Shown piece after piece: positions 14,422 through 16,460 of a stretch of 16,460 nt of DNA. Position numbers and translations under genes: made by a program. Every line of letters begins with the position of its first letter. Positions within the stretch are counted from its first letter, which is position 1. The notes under the pieces were generated by a model. It was given only the letters and a program-made list of their open reading frames with translations. It ran no database searches and had not been told where the DNA came from. Source of the DNA: Actinomycetota bacterium (lineage in GTDB: Bacteria > Actinomycetota > Acidimicrobiia > Acidimicrobiales > Iamiaceae); the NCBI GenBank assembly GCA_017882935.1, contig JADGOP010000009.1, positions 1-16,460 on the forward strand, read 5' to 3'.

Positions 14422-14698
14422 CACGCTCAGCCGGTGCGGCGACGGTGCCGCAGCGCCGGGGCGAGGCCGCCCTGGTGCAGCAGCCGCAACGCCACCACGT
14501 CGGACTCCTCGATGATGACGGCCTCACCGGGCTCGCGCTCGCACAGGAACGTGACGACGCAGTCACGGCAGGCGTCGGAGTGCTGCAGTTCGCAGCAGTC
14601 GCAGTCGATCACCAGCGGCGCCGCTGCCGTGAGCTCGGGTGACGTCGGTGTGGCCATGGGACCCCCAGGGAACGAGCCGGCCACGTTCAGCCGGTGCG
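14422..14698. repeat. 17-bp direct repeats flanking a small Cys-rich gene
   Basis: CACGCTCAGCCGGTGCG (14422-14438) and CACGTTCAGCCGGTGCG (14682-14698) match at 16 of 17 positions and lie 260 bp apart. The first copy covers the stop codon of the small Cys-rich gene and the second lies just upstream of its start. The arrangement could be chance in GC-rich DNA, a duplication trace or the footprint of an old insertion. Confidence 0.45.
14427..14657 (-). CDS. Small Cys-rich protein
   Basis: This is a 76-residue protein whose first half carries five clustered cysteines, in D-C-D-C-C-E-L-Q-H-S-D-A-C-R-D-C, plus a sixth further on (V-T-F-L-C-E). The spacing suggests a bound metal, probably zinc. The second half has an acidic stretch (E-E-S-D-V-V-A-L-R-L-L) and a basic end (R-H-R-R-R-T-G). 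I recall similar short proteins in actinobacteria near envelope genes, but cannot name a family. The ATG at 14657 was chosen; an in-frame GTG at 14684 would add nine residues. It lies upstream of pimB on the same strand with a 114-bp gap, so it may or may not be co-transcribed with it. Confidence 0.7.
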   Translation of the reverse strand: MATPTSPELTAAAPLVIDCDCCELQHSDACRDCVVTFLCEREPGEAVIIEESDVVALRLLHQGGLAPALRHRRRTG

Positions 14699-14755
14699 CC
14701 CATCATGCGGTGGGGGTGTGACAGTGCCCGCCAGGGGGTCGGGTCGGCGAGGGGG

Positions 14756-14974
14756 TCAGGCCGGCGCGTCGGCCGAGATCTCCTCGACCTTGGCCGCAGG
14801 CCCGCACCAGCGGCAGGTGACCGCCTCGATCTCGTCGGCGAGCACCTCCACCTCCTCGACCGAGAGGTCGCCGCCCACGGTGTAGTGGTGGAACGCCTTG
14901 GTGCGGCGGGTGGACGTGACGTCGAAGCGGGTGAGGTTCCCGCACGCAGTGCAGCGGTAGCGAGGCGTGGGCAC
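14756..14974 (-). CDS. Small zinc-ribbon protein
   Basis: This is a 72-residue protein with two CxxC pairs, C-T-A-C-G-N near the N-terminus (residues 8-13) and C-R-W-C-G in the second half. Together they form a likely zinc ribbon of the rubredoxin-knuckle type. Between them lie a basic stretch (T-S-T-R-R-T-K-A-F-H-H-Y) and an acidic helix (S-V-E-E-V-E-V-L-A-D-E-I-E-A-V). The GTG at 14974 is the start, supported by TACGAT ending 6 nt upstream and by the first Cys pair following at once. It is divergent from the exonuclease/GIY-YIG gene, with 85 bp between the starts. I do not recognise the family; nucleic-acid or protein binding would be typical. Confidence 0.75.
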   Translation of the reverse strand: MPTPRYRCTACGNLTRFDVTSTRRTKAFHHYTVGGDLSVEEVEVLADEIEAVTCRWCGPAAKVEEISADAPA

Positions 14975-14980
14975 GCCCCG

Positions 14981-14986
14981 ATCGTA
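14981..14986 (-). promoter_or_regulatory. -10 hexamer of putative leaderless zinc-ribbon promoter
   Basis: TACGAT on the minus strand matches the consensus TATAAT at four of six positions and ends 6 nt before the GTG at 14974. In the expected -35 region lies GCCGGC-A-GCCGGC (15005-15017), a doubled palindrome that could be a binding site but does not resemble a -35. Confidence 0.45.
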
Positions 14987-15023
14987 CCCGCGCCCCGTCC
15001 CCACGCCGGCAGCCGGCGGGTAC

Positions 15024-15052
15024 TTGATCCACGAACACCTGTTCGATACCGT
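15024..15052 (+). promoter_or_regulatory. Leaderless promoter of the exonuclease/GIY-YIG gene
   Basis: A -35 TTGATC (15024-15029) and a -10 TACCGT (15047-15052) are spaced by exactly 17 bp. The -10 ends 7 nt before the GTG at 15060, so the transcript should be leaderless. Confidence 0.7.
15031..15046. promoter_or_regulatory. SOS (LexA) box in the promoter spacer
   Basis: ACGAACACCTGTTCGA matches the actinobacterial LexA consensus TCGAAC-N4-GTTCGA at 11 of 12 defined positions; only the first base differs. It fills the spacer between the -35 and -10 of the nuclease promoter, the classic position for LexA to block RNA polymerase. DNA-damage induction of the downstream gene is inferred. Confidence 0.8.
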
Positions 15053-15059
15053 CCACGGG

Positions 15060-16460
15060 GTGCCCCTCGCCACCGCTGCCCGCCGCTCGCCCACCGGTGT
15101 GCAGGGGAGCTTCGACGATCTCGGCACGCCCCTGCGCGACGTCACCTTCTGCGTGGTCGACGTCGAGACCACCGGCGGCTCGGCAGCCGAGGGCGCCATC
15201 ACCGAGATCGGCGCCGTCAAGCTGCGCGGCGGCGAGTGCCTCGGCACGCTGCAGACCCTGGTGAACCCGGGGCAGGCCATCCCACCCCAGATCACCATGC
15301 TCACCGGCATCACCCAGGCGATGGTGGCGCCGGCGCCCCGCATGCACACGGTGCTGCCGTCGTTCCTCGAGTTCCTGGGCGACGCGGTGCTGGTGGGCCA
15401 CAACGTCCGCTACGACATCTCCTTCCTGCAGTCCGAGCTCAGCCGCGCCGGCCAGCGCCCGCTGACCAACCGCACCCTCGACACCTGCGCGCTGGCCCGG
15501 CGCCTGGTGCGCGACGAGGTCCCCAACTGCAAGCTCGGCACGCTGGCCGAGCGGCTGCGGCTCGCCCACCGGCCCAGCCACCGCGCCCTCGACGACGCGC
15601 TGGCCACCGGCGACCTGCTGCACCTGCTCATCGAGCGGGCCGGCACGTGGGGCGTGTTCGGCCTCGACGACCTGATCGACCTCCCCAAGCTGGCCGGGCA
15701 CCCCCAGGCGGGCAAGCTGCGGCTCACCGAGCACCTGCCCCGGCAGCCCGGCGTCTACATCTTCCGCGACGTCGGCGGCCGGGCGCTCTACGTGGGCAAG
15801 GCCACCAACCTCCGCAGCAGGGTGCGCTCGTACTTCTCCGGCGACACCCGCCGGAAGGTGGGCTCACTCCTCCGCGAGGCCCAGGCCATCGACCACATCG
15901 TGTGCCGCAACCCGCTCGAGGCCGCGGTGCGCGAGATCCGCCTCATCCACGAGCTCGAGCCCCGCTTCAACCGGCAGGCCACCACGTGGCGCTCCTACGT
16001 GTACCTGCGGCTCACCGACGACCGCTTCCCGCGCCTGTCGGTGGTCCGCGTGCCCCCGCCCGACGGCAGCCTGCACCTCGGACCGTTGCCGAGCACCCGC
16101 TTCGCCACCCGCGTGGCCGAGGCGGTGCAGACGGTGGTCCCGCTGCGGCGCTGCAGCGCCCGGCCGCCGAGCACGCCGGTGGCCGCGCCGTGCACGTCGG
16201 CACAGCTGGGCGTCGCCACCTGCCCCTGCGCCGGAGCGATCACCCCGGAGGCCTACGCGGCGCTCACCGACTCGGTCCGGCGCGGCCTGTCGCACGCCCC
16301 CGCGGAGCTGCTCGACCCCCTCGCCGACCGGCTCCGCGACCTCGCCGCCGACGAGCGCTACGAGGAGGCCGCCGACACCCGCGACCGCGCCGCGGCGCTC
16401 AGCCAGGCGCTGCAGCGGCACCGGCGGTTCGCCATGTGGCGCGGCTCGGGTCGCGTGGTG
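15060..16460 (+). CDS. DEDDh exonuclease/GIY-YIG (DnaQ-UvrC/Cho-like) fusion nuclease, 3' end beyond window
   Basis: 467 codons are present and the frame is open at the window edge. Residues about 28-195 are a DnaQ-type 3'-5' exonuclease with all DEDDh residues: D34 and E36 in D-V-E-T-T-G, D119 in G-H-N-V-R-Y-D, and H174 and D179 in H-R-A-L-D-D-A. Residues about 228-310 are a GIY-YIG endonuclease domain as in UvrC and Cho: G231-V-Y-I-F, then L-Y244-V-G-K, N-L-R-S-R-V, and E-L-E-P-R-F-N. At about 420-455 is a UvrB-binding-like UVR helix pair (D-E-R-Y-E-E-A-A-D-T-R-D). The combination matches Rv2191 of M. tuberculosis. The GTG at 15060 fits the leaderless promoter. The SOS box upstream points to a DNA-repair role, perhaps incision followed by end trimming. 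Whether a UvrC-type RNase H domain follows cannot be seen. Confidence 0.92.
   Translation, partial: MPLATAARRSPTGVQGSFDDLGTPLRDVTFCVVDVETTGGSAAEGAITEIGAVKLRGGECLGTLQTLVNPGQAIPPQITMLTGITQAMVAPAPRMHTVLPSFLEFLGDAVLVGHNVRYDISFLQSELSRAGQRPLTNRTLDTCALARRLVRDEVPNCKLGTLAERLRLAHRPSHRALDDALATGDLLHLLIERAGTWGVFGLDDLIDLPKLAGHPQAGKLRLTEHLPRQPGVYIFRDVGGRALYVGKATNLRSRVRSYFSGDTRRKVGSLLREAQAIDHIVCRNPLEAAVREIRLIHELEPRFNRQATTWRSYVYLRLTDDRFPRLSVVRVPPPDGSLHLGPLPSTRFATRVAEAVQTVVPLRRCSARPPSTPVAAPCTSAQLGVATCPCAGAITPEAYAALTDSVRRGLSHAPAELLDPLADRLRDLAADERYEEAADTRDRAAALSQALQRHRRFAMWRGSGRVV

Noticed and set aside
1..16460. CRISPR array, tRNA, rRNA, transposase, integrase or phage genes
   Set aside because: No regularly spaced repeats, no cloverleaf or rRNA signature and no mobile-element protein were seen on either strand.

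Overview
The window is very GC-rich, gene-dense chromosomal DNA. Together with a GerMN lipoprotein behind a sensor-kinase tail, a PimB-type mannosyltransferase, an ArsA-type ATPase with an HSP20-like tail and a DnaQ/GIY-YIG fusion nuclease, this points to an actinobacterium. Small acidic and membrane proteins, degenerate family members and leaderless promoters suggest a deep lineage such as Acidimicrobiia, but that is inference. No phage, insertion sequence, CRISPR array, tRNA or rRNA was seen.

Left part (1-6900). The last codons of a histidine kinase overlap a GerMN lipoprotein, a shortened version of the mtrAB-lpqB arrangement. Glycerol kinase (glpK) follows from its own leaderless promoter. 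A perfect 18-bp hairpin separates glpK from a convergent ACT-GAF sensory protein. Divergent from that protein is a TetR repressor with a 7+7 bp palindromic operator lying on its own promoter. The TetR gene runs 20 bp tail-to-tail into a membrane-anchored phosphodiester glycosidase. Next come alanine aminotransferase (alaC, minus) and inorganic pyrophosphatase (ppa, plus), divergent from each other.

Middle (6900-9100, minus strand). An eRF1/Vms1-like (bacterial release-factor family) protein with a C-terminal zinc ribbon starts at TTG behind a strong Shine-Dalgarno. It is followed 3 nt later by a ROK-family glucokinase.

Right part (9119-14312, minus strand). A tightly coupled locus reads pimB, a degenerate acyl-CoA-ligase-like (ANL) protein, a membrane protein, an SRPBCC lipid-binding protein, an ArsA-type ATPase and a small acidic protein. 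Four of the five junctions are 4-bp stop/start overlaps. The order matches, from memory, the Mycobacterium tuberculosis Rv2188c to Rv2183c block, whose joint function is not established. It looks like a conserved envelope-lipid module.

Right end (14313-16460). Two small Cys-rich proteins lie next to a plus-strand DEDDh exonuclease/GIY-YIG (UvrC/Cho-like) fusion, cut off by the window edge and corresponding to Rv2191. Its leaderless promoter has a near-perfect actinobacterial SOS (LexA) box filling the -35/-10 spacer, so it is probably DNA-damage induced.

A recurring theme is a TANNNT -10 hexamer ending 6-7 nt before the start codon. It is seen at glpK, the ACT-GAF gene, tetR, alaC, the nuclease and the zinc-ribbon gene, and indicates frequent leaderless transcription.
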